A stretch of 64,000 nucleotides of DNA, from NCBI RefSeq assembly GCF_910594005.1, contig NC_057835.1, positions 48,570,001 to 48,634,000 of the forward strand, given 5' to 3'. Source of the stretch: Cervus elaphus (Eukaryota; Chordata; Mammalia; Artiodactyla; Cervidae). A model generated the notes under the pieces. That model saw only the letters and a program-made list of their open reading frames with translations. It was not told the origin of the DNA and searched no databases. This document shows, in pieces, positions 33,377 through 44,344 of this stretch. Made by a program: the position numbers and the translations under genes. The stretch's first letter is position 1; every line of letters begins with the position of its first letter.

Positions 33377-34732
33377 CAATTCAGTCGCTCAGTCATGTCT
33401 GATTCTTTGCAACCCCATGGACTGCCACATGCCAGGCCTCCCTGTCCATCACCAACTCCCGGAGTTTACTCCAATGCATGTCCATTCAGTCAGTGATGCC
33501 ATCTGACCATCTCATCCTCTGTTGCCCCCTTCTCCTCCTGCCTTCAATCTTTCCCAGCATCAGGGTCTTTTCAAATGAGTCAGTTCTTCTCATTAGGTGA
33601 CCAAAGTATTGGAGCTTCTGCTTCAGCATCAGTCCTTCCAATGAATATTCAGGACTGATTTCCTTTAGGATAGACTAGTTGGATCTCCTTGCAGTCCAAG
33701 GAACTCTCAAGAGTCTTCTCCAACACCACAGTTAAAAACATCAATTGTTCAATGTTCAATTTTCTTTATAGTCCAACTCTCACATCCGTATGTGACTACT
33801 AGAAAAACCATAGCTTTGACTAGACTGACCTTTGTTGTCAAAGTGATGTCTCTGCTTTTTAATATGCTGTCTAGGTTGTCTAGGCTGTCTAGGTTTCTTC
33901 CAAGGAGCAAGTGTCTTTTAATTTCATGGCTGCAGTCACCATCTGTAGTGATTTTGGAGCCCCCCCCAAAATACAGTCTGTCACTGTTTCTGTTGTTTTC
34001 CCATCTATTTGCCATGAAGTGATGGAACCAGATGCCATGATCTTAGTTTTATGAATGTTGAGCTTTAAGCCAACTTTTTTACTCTCCCCTTTCACTTTCA
34101 TCAAGAGGCTTTTTAATTCTTCTTCACTTTCTGCCATAAGGGTGGTGTCATCTGCATATCTGAGGATTATTGATATTTCTCCCAGCAATCTTGATTCCAG
34201 CTTGTGCTCCATCCAGCCCAGCATTTCTAATGATGTATTCTGCATACAACAAGTTAAATAAGCAGGGTGACAATATATAGCCTTGATGTACTCCTTTCCC
34301 GATTTGGAACCAGTCTGTTATTCCATGTCCAATTCTAACCGTTGCTTCCTGACTGGCATACAGGTTTCTCAGGAGGCAGGTCAGGTGGTCTGGTATTCCC
34401 ATCTCTTGAAGAATTTTCCACAGTTTGTTGTGATCCACACAGTCAAAGGCTTTGGCATAGTCATTAAAGCAGAAGTAAATGTTTTTCTGGAACTCTCTTG
34501 CTTTTTCAATGATCCAGCGGATGTTGGCAATTTAATCTCTGGTTCCTCTGCCTTTTCTAAATCCAGCTTGAACATCTGGAAGTTCATGGTTCACATACTG
34601 TGAAGCCTGGCTTGGAGAATTTTGAGCATTACTTTGCTAGCGTGTGAGATGAGTACAATTGTGTGGTAGTTTGAGCATTCTTTGGCATTGCTTTTCTTTA
34701 GGATTGGAATGAAAACTGACCTTGTCCTTTTC
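33377..34732 (-). mobile_element. BovB LINE, 5'-truncated
   Basis: 1356 bp from the 3' end to mid-RT ('ggattggaatgaaaactgac'). Reverse-transcriptase frames are broken: 33889-34245 (with 'YADDTTLMAESEEELKSL'), 34148-34438 and 34381-34587. A perfect 11-bp TSD 'cttctggttct' at 33366-33376 and 34733-34743 bounds it. A C run at 33961-33967 marks one of the frameshifts. Confidence 0.96.
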
Positions 34733-34743
34733 CTTCTGGTTCT

Positions 34744-35802
34744 GGTCTCCCACTAAACTCTCTTTCCTTCCATTTGCATCATTTTAAGACCCAGTGCTTA
34801 TCCCTGTAATCTTCCCATTTTTGCTCTCCCAGCTCTGTTTTCATATGCCTGCTACCCTCATTGTACCTCACAGAAGCTAGTAAACATTAGCTTTTCTTTA
34901 GTGATCAAAGGAAGATAGAGGATGTGATAATGCAATCTTTTTCCTTAATAACTTTCTTTATTGAGTTTTCTTAATAAGTCTTGCCCCAGAACTGTAACAT
35001 AGATGATCCAAAAATTGAAGAGTAACAGATGGCTAATGTGGTTAGTTGCCTTAGATAGCTCAAATTCTATCCCCAGAAAGCAAGCTGTAGGGAGTTTGAA
35101 GTTGCTTTTGTTTATTCATTGAGCAATCATAGATGGGTCTTGTGCTATTTGTCCTGTGTACCAGGAACAGTGCCTGGTATTGGGTTAAGTGTTGGTGACT
35201 TAGAGATGAAGGACATTCTCCCTGCCTTAAAGATCTTACACCCTAAGATCCAGAAAATAAGGAGCTCAACAAAAAATAAGGGATAAAAATACCGAATGAA
35301 AAACGTAAATACCTCTAGAAGGATGATAAATTAAGCCTCACTCATTCTCAGATACTGGGATTAAGGAGAGAGGCAAGAATGCTCCGTGTTGAGTAAGCTT
35401 TGAAAATATGATATATTTACCCCACTCTTAGACACACATGATGCGTGTTAACATATTAAAGGCTCTGAGAAGGATTGCAGGTTATAGATTGCAAATATAT
35501 TTATATAGAGATTATATATATTTGTTCAGCCCAGCATTTTCAAAATTCATTCAAGCATCAGCTATTTGTCCCCAGAGAGTACTAACGAATAGTACATAGA
35601 AGCAGCACATGGGGAAATGCTGTTTTAAACCCGTCATTAGTTTGGTGACAATGTGTTTTCTTGACCAGATGACTGGAAAGTCCCTCAGGAAATAAGTGAT
35701 GCAAAAGATGGGCCTGCTAGAAGGTGATAGACATCTAAGGGCCAGAAAATGGGGTAAAAACTTGCCTGTTTCTATGAATTAATCACAAAGTGACAATTAG
35801 AA
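34744..35802. other. Unassigned sequence with an L2/MIR-like piece
   Basis: About 35105-35240 ('gtgtaccaggaacagtgcct', 'ctccctgccttaaagatctt') resembles an old L2/MIR segment. No exon recognised. Confidence 0.4.
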
Positions 35803-36045
35803 CAATACTTTGGCTACCTGATGCGAAGAGCTGACTCACTTGAAAAGACCCTGATGCTGAGAAAGATTGAGGGCAGGAGGAGAAGGGGACGACAGAGGAT
35901 GAGATGATTGGATGGCATCACCGACTCGATGGACATGAGTTTGGGTAAACTCTGGGAGTTGGTGATGGACAGGGAGGCCTGGCGTGCTACGGTTCATGGG
36001 GTCGCAAAGAGTCAGACATGACTGAGCGACTGAACTGAACTGACT
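35803..36045 (+). mobile_element. BovB LINE 3' end
   Basis: 'caatactttggctacctgat', 'aggagaaggggacgacagag', 'ggcatcaccgactcgatgga', 'ggggtcgcaaagagtcagac' and the end 'gactgaactgaactgactga'. Low divergence. Confidence 0.93.
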
Positions 36046-36175
36046 GAATTGTGAAGCAACTGCTACATAATCAACCTATGAGCCTATCACATCCTGGCCC
36101 TGCCACTAACATAATGGGAAAGGGGAAAACAGTAATGTGACTTTGGCCAAGTCTCATACACACCTCTGGTTTTTA

Positions 36176-36353
36176 TTTTATTTATTTGGCTGTGCCAGGT
36201 AATAGATGTGGCACACAGGATCTTCCATGTTCATTGTGGCATACAGGGTTTTTAGTTTTGCCATGTGAGATCCAATTCCCAGAACAGGAATCAAACCCAG
36301 GCACCCTGCATTGGGAATGTGGAGTCTTAGTCATTGGACCACCAGGGAAGTCC
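36176..36353 (-). mobile_element. CHR-2 type SINE
   Basis: Minus copy: 'ttatttggctgtgccaggta', 'gaatcaaacccaggcaccct', 'tggaccaccagggaagtccc'. A 10-bp TSD with one mismatch: 'ctggttttta' at 36166-36175 and 'ctggatttta' at 36354-36363. Confidence 0.88.
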
Positions 36354-36363
36354 CTGGATTTTA

Positions 36364-38466
36364 ATTTTTTATTTTGAAATATTAGCAGTTTGGAATAGGT
36401 GGGCTCTAATATGCCTTTGTAGCACAACCTTTTAAGTATGACTATAATTTGTTCCACCTTATCTCCAAATTTTGCTTTTTTAAAAAAATAAGCATATAAA
36501 AATATCTAGAAGCTCCACTCCACTGTATCTTGGCTTCCTTCTTAAGACTAAAGAAGACTTTTTGTATTACATGGTTTTGTCTCACAAATGTTATGGGAGA
36601 TTTTCAAAGGAAACAAATTGGACCATAATTTGAGCAATTGCACAAGCACATAAACTACAGATAGTCACCTCACTGACATGAACAGGTGCTGGTTTTTATT
36701 GGTTAAGCCAAAAATCTTTTTAAAAAATTATTCTTGGACACAATGGGAACTAGGGGGGGAAAAGCAGTCTTTCAGAGTGTATCAAACTTGCCACTTTGGT
36801 ATGATTCCTTTGATGACACTCTGTTCAAAAATTAAATTAGTGGATTTAGAGAGAGGCTGAATCCAAAACTATATTTTAAAGAAGTATTCATAACTTGATT
36901 ATATTTCTACCTTGATTATATTTCTCAAAGTACATTGGTATATGCATAGTACAGTGATAGAAATGAAGGTGGGAGGGGAGGAGGAAGAAGTTGGAAATGT
37001 TTCTATCAAAGACCCAATTCTGCTTCATCCATCTTGACTTCCTCACTGATGCTGCACAAGATGGATAAATCCTTTCCCTGTTTTCCCTCTGTATTTTTCT
37101 CCATGACATTCCAAAATCATTCCATGGTGCATGAAAACAGAATAATCTTTTTATAAAGATTTTTATATATGTTATTTCATTTTAGAGAACAAAAATTGTT
37201 ATAGTGAGAATTGGTCCAGATGCGTATGTGATAATAGTCTCTGAAATACAGTTTAATTGACCGTAACAAAAACAATAGCTCCATTAACCGAGCGCTTGCC
37301 ATGGGTGGAGCATTCTATATGTTACGTCATTGAATCCTCACAATATTCTGTTAGGTATTATTATTCCCATTTCACAAGTGAAGAAATTAAGAGAATTTAA
37401 AGGGATTAAATTCTTAGGCGAGACTGCATAACTGACTCAGCTCTTTCTGACCAGGAAACACAAAATCTCAACCATTAGAATATACACACATTAATCGAGC
37501 ATGTACTATACACATTAACTGAGCACTAACTGAGTACTAAATGACTAATCCCTCACATCAGTTGTCCTTGACATCTTCAAAGTCACAAGTTCTTTTGAAA
37601 CTCTTCTGAAAGCCATGGATGCTCTTGTCCAAAAGTGTACCCGACATACAAATCTTTACATACATTTTCAAGAGGTTCAAGGGCCTTCTGAACCTCATCC
37701 CATTTTAAGAATGCTTCCCTTAAGTAACAAAACAGAATTTACTTGGTGAAGGTGAGATGATAGCGGAAGAAATGGAGCCAGCAATGTTTTAGCCTTTAGT
37801 AAACAGCAAACTTCCTCTCACGGGAAGGAGGGAGACAGTCGTGATTCATTCCACAAGGAGTTACTGAGTGCCTCCCACGGGAAACACCATGGTAGACCCT
37901 GGGAATACACCAGGAAACTGTGCAGACAAGATCCAGTCCTCATGGAGACTGTTGTTCGGGAGGGGAGACAAGGAGATAAATAGGCATTAGATATGCAGTC
38001 CTCATTCTGCATTTTTGAGCCTCTCACTGTTTCTAAGGGTCCCCAAAAGACCAGATAACTTAGTTTTGGATCTCTGTCATAAAGATATATATGACTATCG
38101 CATGGTTTCTGTTCCAATGTGTGAAGCTGAAAATATAATGAGCACTTTGGTTAAAAATATTTTTCTTTATTGCCTTTGATAAACCAAGGAAGGAAGTGGA
38201 CCCATTCTTTCAAATGCTGATTCCAACATCTGTCCTCTGAAATCACTATTAATGTATTCTCTTCAAATTAGGACTTTTGATTTTCTGTAGATAACAAGAA
38301 TATTAGCTATGCTTTTTTGTGTTATTTCTGTTAAAATTTTAAACACCTTCTTTTTGTTCAATGTATTGTTCAATTCAGCTGAGGTTGGGGGTCTGTAGGT
38401 CTGTCTGTAGGAAACTAAGAACATATTCTGTGTCCTCAGATGGAATCATTTCAAGCTTGTCAAGTC
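36364..38466. other. Mostly unique sequence
   Basis: Contains a MIR (see 37268-37455) and an L2/MIR-like piece at about 37838-37985 ('gagttactgagtgcctccca', 'gatccagtcctcatggagac'). Otherwise no repeat or exon recognised; the 99-codon minus frame at 37818-38117 is unsupported. Confidence 0.45.
37268..37455 (+). mobile_element. MIR
   Basis: 'gcgcttgccatgggtggagc', 'cattgaatcctcacaatatt', 'attattcccatttcacaagt' and 'actgcataactgactcagct' follow MIR in order. Confidence 0.75.
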
Positions 38467-39445
38467 TTTTTTTTTTTTTAGGTTAATATGAATGCTTTTA
38501 TTTATTCATAACCCATTTATATCCACAAAGTAGTTGAGCCAATTCACAAGAAAATACACCATAAAATAGAAAGTTATAAATAAACTAAAATCAGAACCAG
38601 AGAAATTGCACAGCAACTAGAAGATCAAGACAAGGATGTAGGCTGAAGCCTATCTACATTGGCCGTCATTATTAAAGAGGAGCCATAAATTTCACGTCAA
38701 CATCAGAGGCAAGCAAAGTAAGCTGATATAAGATTTACAACATCCCTAAAACTAAACACGGATGTCTAGTGGAGAAGAATACAAACGTCACATGACTTTT
38801 TAACATAAAACAGAAATTGTGCTCACACTGCTTAGGGTTATGCCTCCAACCCCTGGGAGTCTGAGTTCAGTCTTCTCTGATGATAAGACTAAAAAAAACT
38901 GGAGAAGGAACACCTTGGGGGAAGTCAAGTTTTCCTTCCCACTTGAGTCTGAGAAAAATTTCCTAATGCATATTTCTAGATAGGACCCTGAGTGAAGCTA
39001 TAGGCAATGTCCCTATAGCACATCCCAGTGGCTCAGATGGTAAAGAATCTGCCTGCAATGCAGGAGACCTGGGTTGGATCTCTGCGTCAGGAAGATCCCC
39101 TGGAGGAGGGCATGGCAACCCACTCCAGTATTCTTGCCTGGAGAATCCCATGGACGGAGGAGCCTGGTGGGCTATAGTCTTATGGGGTTGCACAGAGTCA
39201 GGCATGACTGAGCAGCTAACACCATAGCACATGCAATAAAGGTTTTCACATAGCAGCTTCTTATCACGTCCATCAAAGGCAGCAGAGGACACAGCAACTA
39301 TGTGCAACCAGGTGGAAAAAAAGTTCTGTGTGGCCAAAAGTCATGTGATCTCTGTTTATGAGCTCATCAAATCTGCAGACTGCCTAGAGGATTGAGAATA
39401 AGGACTAAGCAAGATCATCTGCTCACGACCAGAGCCGCCTAGCAA
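38467..39445 (-). pseudogene. Probable processed pseudogene (mRNA retrocopy), parent unknown
   Basis: Read on the minus strand the block ends in a 13-base A tail (T run 38467-38479), preceded by overlapping AATAAA signals (reversed at 38497-38506) 17 bases upstream of the tail, the normal spacing of an mRNA 3' end. The rest does not match SINE or LINE consensus. A Bov-tA (39024-39223) has since inserted. In the 5' part a minus frame begins at 39337 and is broken by the SINE; its residues gave no family I recognise, and no TSD for the retrocopy is visible, so its 5' limit is uncertain. It may be mainly 3' UTR. Confidence 0.4.
39024..39223 (+). mobile_element. Bov-tA SINE
   Basis: Complete plus copy ('cccagtggctcagatggtaa', 'cagtattcttgcctggagaa', 'gtcaggcatgactgagcag') with a perfect 9-bp TSD 'atagcacat' at 39015-39023 and 39224-39232. 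Confidence 0.95.
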
Positions 39446-39459
39446 CCAACCTCATTTAT

Positions 39460-39545
39460 GACAACAGTCATGTTTGGAGTGCTTGTAATATGGCAGGCGC
39501 TTGAATGCACTGTATATTTAATTCTTGCAATAACTCCCCAAGTCT
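39460..39545 (+). mobile_element. MIR fragment
   Basis: 'ggagtgcttgtaatatggca', 'gcgcttgaatgcactgtata', 'ttaattcttgcaataactcc' match the first half of MIR. Confidence 0.55.
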
Positions 39546-39670
39546 TTCAGATATTAGAAACTTTCAGATAGTAGGGCCCTAGAGCCAAGGAATATGATGA
39601 GTCATTGCTCACTAGCCAGGATGAGTCCCACAGCTCTGTCCATGCTTAGGGACTGGTCTAGGGGGAGAAG

Positions 39671-39880
39671 GGACCTCCCTGGTGCCTCAGACAGTTAAAA
39701 AACAAATCTGCCTGCAATGTGGGAAACCCAGGTTCAATCCCCGGGTCAGGAAGATTTCCTGGAGAAGGGGATGGCAACCCACTCCAGTATTCTTGCCTGG
39801 AGAATTCCATGCACAGAGGAGCCTGGCGGGCTACAGTCCATGGGGTCACACAGAGTCGGACATGCTGAGTGACTCACACT
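39671..39880 (+). mobile_element. Bov-tA SINE
   Basis: 'gggacctccctggtgcctca', 'aacccaggttcaatccccgg', 'cagtattcttgcctggagaa', 'ggctacagtccatggggtca' in plus order. Confidence 0.92.
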
Positions 39881-40666
39881 GGGGGAATGGGCCATGCATG
39901 TAGACACTTTTGAGGTTTACCTTTTAGGCCTGTATGACCAGACCTTGGTCTCTCACCTTCCGTGGCTCAAGTGCCACAAAGAAGCAAATGTGGATAGTAA
40001 ACATTTCTGGCCAGCCTCTCCCCCACCAGCAGCCATGAGTGAGAAGGAGACATGTATTCCCATTCCTCAGATGATCCCAAGAGAAAGAGCAATAGATTCA
40101 AAACACAGAACGCTAACAAAGCTGGCTGGCACCCTGTCCAAAGGGCCATTTCAGCACCCAACTTCCCCTCAAGAGCCACGGAGAAGGGGGCTGACTTGGA
40201 GGCCAGTTGCTACCATCTAGTTTGTAAACTGTCCAGAGCTGAGCCCAGCTGAGAGCAACACCTTCAGGCTGCCAGGCACTGGGCTGAACCTCCAATGCTA
40301 AAGTGCTTTGCAGCCACAAATTGTGTTCCTGAATTTAGCTCTTAACGTGATTGGTCACAACAGCAGGTAGTGATGGGAGATGCTGGTCTGGGCTGTCCAG
40401 ATGCTGCACAGCCTGGGTCCAGACCACAGACCCACGTGGTCTTGTGCAGTAGCAGGAATCTGAGAGCATTAGGCATCATCCAGGTCCATCCTTACCTTAT
40501 TTGTACCCACAGTTTTGATACCAAACTCTTACCTGACCCTTAACGGCTTGAGCCAGACTGTAAACCATATCCTCCCACTCTTAGCTCTTCTGGCTTAAAC
40601 CAGCACTTGACTTAAGCTATGGGTAGAAGGCCTCTTTCACCTGGGCCCTACACTAGTAAGGAGTTG
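39881..40666. other. Unassigned sequence
   Basis: No repeat recognised. Overlapping frames of 66-108 codons on both strands at 39894-40319 reflect GC content; none shows a domain. Confidence 0.45.
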
Positions 40667-40705
40667 GTCTTCAAAATGTAGAGGAGGAAACCTGAGGCCA
40701 AAAAT

Positions 40706-40916
40706 GAAGTGAAAGTGTTAGTTGCTGTCATGTCCGACTCTTTGTGACCCCATGGACTGTAGCCCACCAGGCTCCTCTGTCCCTGGGATTTCCCAGGCAA
40801 GAATACTGGAGTGGGCTGCCATTTCCTTCTCCACACGATCTTCCTGATCCAGGGATCAAACCCGTGTCTCCTGCATTGCAGGCAGATTCTTTACCTGCTG
40901 AACCACCATGGAGGGC
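40706..40916 (-). mobile_element. Bov-tA SINE
   Basis: Minus copy starting 'agtgaaagtgttagttgctg' and ending 'ctgaaccaccatggaggg'. It and the next SINE lie between near-identical 31/32-bp direct repeats (40667-40698 and 41170-41200). Confidence 0.92.
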
Positions 40917-40942
40917 ACAAAATCAGTTGTGTATATATACTG

Positions 40943-41169
40943 CGTGCGTGCTAAATTGCCTCCAGTCATGTCTGACTCTTTGCAACCCTATTGACTGTAG
41001 CCCACCATGCTCCTCTGTCCATGGGATTCTCCAGATAAGAATACTGGAGTGGGCTGCCATGCCCTCCTCCAGGGCATCTTCCTGACACAGGGATCAAATC
41101 CATGTCTCTTACATCTCCTGCATTGGCAGGCGGGTTCTTTACTGCTAGTATCATCCAGGAAGCCCCAGT
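40943..41169 (-). mobile_element. Bov-tA SINE
   Basis: Minus copy: 'tcatgtctgactctttgcaa', 'agaatactggagtgggctgc', 'ttacatctcctgcattggca', ending 'atcatccaggaagcccc'. Separated from the preceding SINE by 26 bp. Confidence 0.92.
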
Positions 41170-41200
41170 GTCTTCAAAATCAGAGGAGGAAACCTGAGGC

Positions 41201-41775
41201 TGAAGGACAGGAGGAAAGGCAGCTTTCCAGAAGGGAGTGCTAAGAAAAGACAGGGCTTTTGATGTCTTCACTTCTCTTACTCTAAACATCACCCCAACTA
41301 GAGTGGCCAATCGTATCAGGTGTCCCTGAAGACTTCAGTCTTGAGATTCCCTGCTTTCACACAGAATATCTGTGGAGACAGCACTGATTCTGACCAGTTA
41401 TTTCAAGGACTCCCCTCTATTGCCCGTCACAGGACAGGCTGGCACTTGCGAACTGTCAACAGAAGTGATGATGTTCCCCCGAGCTCCTGGCAGAAGCAAT
41501 GAACAGCCAGACTGCCTCCTTCTGTCCTTCTCTGCCAAGCATCCAATGCCACTTTGGAGGCCACACATGCCAGATGGTGAGGCTACAAAGAGATGCTCCA
41601 CCTGCATCAAACTTTATATGTGCAAGAAATAGAACTGTACTGCACAAGCCAAGATTTCAGGAGTCGTCTGCTGTGGCACTTAGCATTACTTTTTCTGGCT
41701 AATTCAATATGAGAAATATGTAAAAAAAAAATCTCAACTGTTTGGAAAATCATACAGTAGGCCCTAGGAGATGGT
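41201..41775. other. Unassigned sequence
   Basis: No repeat or exon recognised. Frames at 41372-41632, 41398-41610 and 41499-41702 overlap on both strands without motifs. Confidence 0.45.
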
Positions 41776-41999
41776 CTGTGTGTGCTAAGTCGCTTCAGTT
41801 GTGTCCCACTCTTTGCGGTGATGTGGACTGTAGCTTGCCAGGCTTCTCTGTCCGTGGGAATCTCCAGGCAAGAATACTGGAATGGGCTGCCATACCCTTC
41901 TCAGGGGGATCTTCTCAAGCCAAGGACTGAACCCATGTCTCTTATGTCTCTTGCATCAGCAGGCGGAATCATTATTGTTAGCGCCACCTGGGAAGCCCA
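41776..41999 (-). mobile_element. Bov-tA SINE
   Basis: Minus copy: 'gtgctaagtcgcttcagttg', 'gcaagaatactggaatgggc', 'ggactgaacccatgtctctt', 'gcgccacctgggaagccca'. Confidence 0.92.
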
Positions 42000-42835
42000 C
42001 CCAAAAGAAAGAAAACGTCGTATATCATTCTTAACTGCCCTTCACTTTTTCAGGAAATAGGTCTAGAATTGTGTATATGACCTTAAATTTTCTTCTTTTC
42101 TTTCTCAATGGAACATGGAGTTGTTTGACCTGAAATAAGGTTGATCATTATTGACAATTAATTTGACATTGTTAATATCAGTTCAAGTCTTAGCTACATT
42201 ACACTGATGGTATTTATACATCTTAACTCTAGTCTCAGAACATGAATTGTTTCATCTTCCACTTATAGTTATAAAATAAGAAGATAAAAAAAGTAAGAAA
42301 AGATTCATGGAATTGCCTGAACACAACTGGATGGTCAAAACTAGATTGCAGGATTAGAGGAAGTGCTTCCAGGTGATGGTTTCAAATTTTCTGATTTATG
42401 AAAGTTTGAATTCAGCAAACCAACAGGGGGTAAGAGAGGTTTGGGGGAAAGTATATGGCAGTATGTTTGCACCAGATGGGAGCGTATAAACTGGCATGAA
42501 TATCTACCACCTGGGCTTCTAAAAGGGCCTCCTGCTTTGCTATTTTCCATACCTAGAATCCTCTCTTATCAGATCATCAGGTGGCTATTTCTTTCTCAAC
42601 ATTCTGTTTTTCCCTCAAATGCCACCTAAGTAGGAAAGTCTTGTTTTAATCACCCAGGTAACCACTCTACCCACCCCCACACACAAACAACAAAAAGAGT
42701 TATAATGGATTGGGGGCAGTGCAGGGATAGATGAGGAAAAGTTGAATTTTACTACATATTAAATAATATTATTGTAACTATTAAATTTTCTGAGAGTCCT
42801 AATGTCATTGTGGTTATACAGGTGAATATCCTATT
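42000..42835. other. Mostly unique sequence with an L2-like piece
   Basis: About 42570-42670 ('ttttccctcaaatgccacct', 'aagtcttgttttaatcaccc') resembles an L2 3' region in plus orientation. No exon recognised. Confidence 0.4.
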
Positions 42836-42839
42836 CTTG

Positions 42840-43058
42840 GACTTCCTGGTGGCTTCATGGTAAAGAATCTGCCTGCAATGTAGGAGCAATAGGAAGCATG
42901 AGTTTGATCCCTGGGTTGGGAAGATCCTCTGCAGGAGGGCATGGCAACCCACTCCAGTATTCTTGCCTGGAGAATCCCATGGACAGAGAAGCAGGGTGGG
43001 CTACAGCCTATAGGGTTGCAAAGAGTCAGTCACGACTTAAGCGACTCAGCATGCATGC
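42840..43058 (+). mobile_element. Bov-tA SINE
   Basis: 'acttcctggtggcttcatgg', 'gtttgatccctgggttggga', 'cagtattcttgcctggagaa', 'gtcagtcacgacttaagcga'. Probable TSD: 'tcctattcttgg' at 42828-42839 and 'tcctgtacttgg' at 43059-43070, 10 of 12 matching. Confidence 0.9.
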
Positions 43059-43084
43059 ATCCTGTACTTGGGCTCTTTCCATTT

Positions 43085-43290
43085 CATCAAGTCACTTTGG
43101 CAAACATTGCCCCATTGAAACCCTCAGGTAAATCCTACAAACAGGTAAAATGATTAGCCTGTCAACAAACAAGGGGGCCAAAATACAGGAAGGATCACAA
43201 GACTTGCCCAAGGTTATGCAGAACTAAGATTTGAACGCTGTTTTCCTGACTCGAAACAATTTGTCCTTTGTGCTATACATCATACCATCT
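43085..43290 (+). mobile_element. MIR
   Basis: 'cccattgaaaccctcaggta', 'aggtaaaatgattagcctgt', 'acttgcccaaggttatgcag', 'aactaagatttgaacgctgt' and 'cctttgtgctatacatcat' follow MIR in order. Confidence 0.7.
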
Positions 43291-43946
43291 AAAAATATTA
43301 CCATTACTAACCAAGAATTACAACATTTTTAATTGCCAAATGAGTTACATGTTTCTACGTATACAGATACATGTATATGTCAAAATCACATCCAAAAATC
43401 ATCTATCACAGAAAACAGATTACTTCTCTAAAAGAGGTTTGTAATGTACAATGACAACTTATTTTGTCTTTGAGATGGAGGTTGTAGGGGCACTGATTTT
43501 GAGCTAAGCCTCTGGGTCCTTTAAAGCAAGTACTTCTGTTCTTTAATCCACCAGCTTGACCTTCTGCACCTTCACCTCTGTAGAGACAGTCAGCCCATTA
43601 CAGTGGGTGGCCCCAGAGCTCCCACACTGCACCCTGACAATGCCCAACACCTTGCAAGCTGCACAGAGGCCTGCCTCAATCAATACTTGAACAGAAAGAA
43701 AACCTGGGGAAAAAAAAATTTTTTTTCCATTTATTTTTATTCGTTGGAGGCTAATTACTGGAAAAAAATTTTTTTGAGCACTGCAAATAATAGTGTTGTT
43801 CACTTAGGAGTTTGTACTTTTAACCATGAGTCAACAGTGCATCACTTGTCCAGTAGGAAAAGGGGCTGGTTGAAATGCGTCATTCCTATCTCATGTAAGG
43901 AACAGGAAGCTTAATCCTAGAAGCTGGTACTTAAAAATCCAATGGT
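43291..43946. other. Unassigned sequence with a minimal L1 3'-end insertion
   Basis: A 35-bp L1 tail (43727-43761, 'tattcgttggaggctaatta') lies between two near-identical A/T runs (43710-43726; 43762-43775). The minus frame 43543-43803 reads through it; its residues encoded at 43543-43690 (for example 'GLCAACKVLGIV') look protein-like but match no family I can name, so a decayed retrocopy is possible. Confidence 0.35.
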
Positions 43947-44344
43947 GAAGTCAGTCAGAAAGAGAAAAACAAATATCATATATTAATGCATATAAGTGGA
44001 ATCTAGAAAAATGGTACTATTAAACCTATCTGCCCGGAAGGACTGGAGACACAGACGTAGAGAATAGACTCTGGACACAGCAGTGGAAAAAGAGCGTGGG
44101 ACAAATTGAGAAAATAGCATTGACATAACCATGTGTAAAATAGATAGCTAGTGGGAAGCTGCTGTAACACAGGGAGTCCTGGTGCTCTATGATGACCTAG
44201 AGGGGTGGGATGGGGGTGTTGGGAGGGAGGCTCTAGAGGGAAGGAGATATATATATATATAGTTATAACTGATTTTTCTTGTTGTACGGCAGAAACCAAC
44301 ATAAGATTGTCAAGCACCTATCCTCCAATTAAAGAAAAAACAAA
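43947..44344 (+). mobile_element. L1, 5'-truncated
   Basis: 398 bp of plus-strand L1 3' end: 'gaagtcagtcagaaagagaa', 'tagatagctagtgggaagct', a G-run tract at 44202-44228, 'cggcagaaaccaacataaga', and an A-rich end. An 8-bp TSD 'ccaatggt' at 43939-43946 and 44345-44352. Confidence 0.93.
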
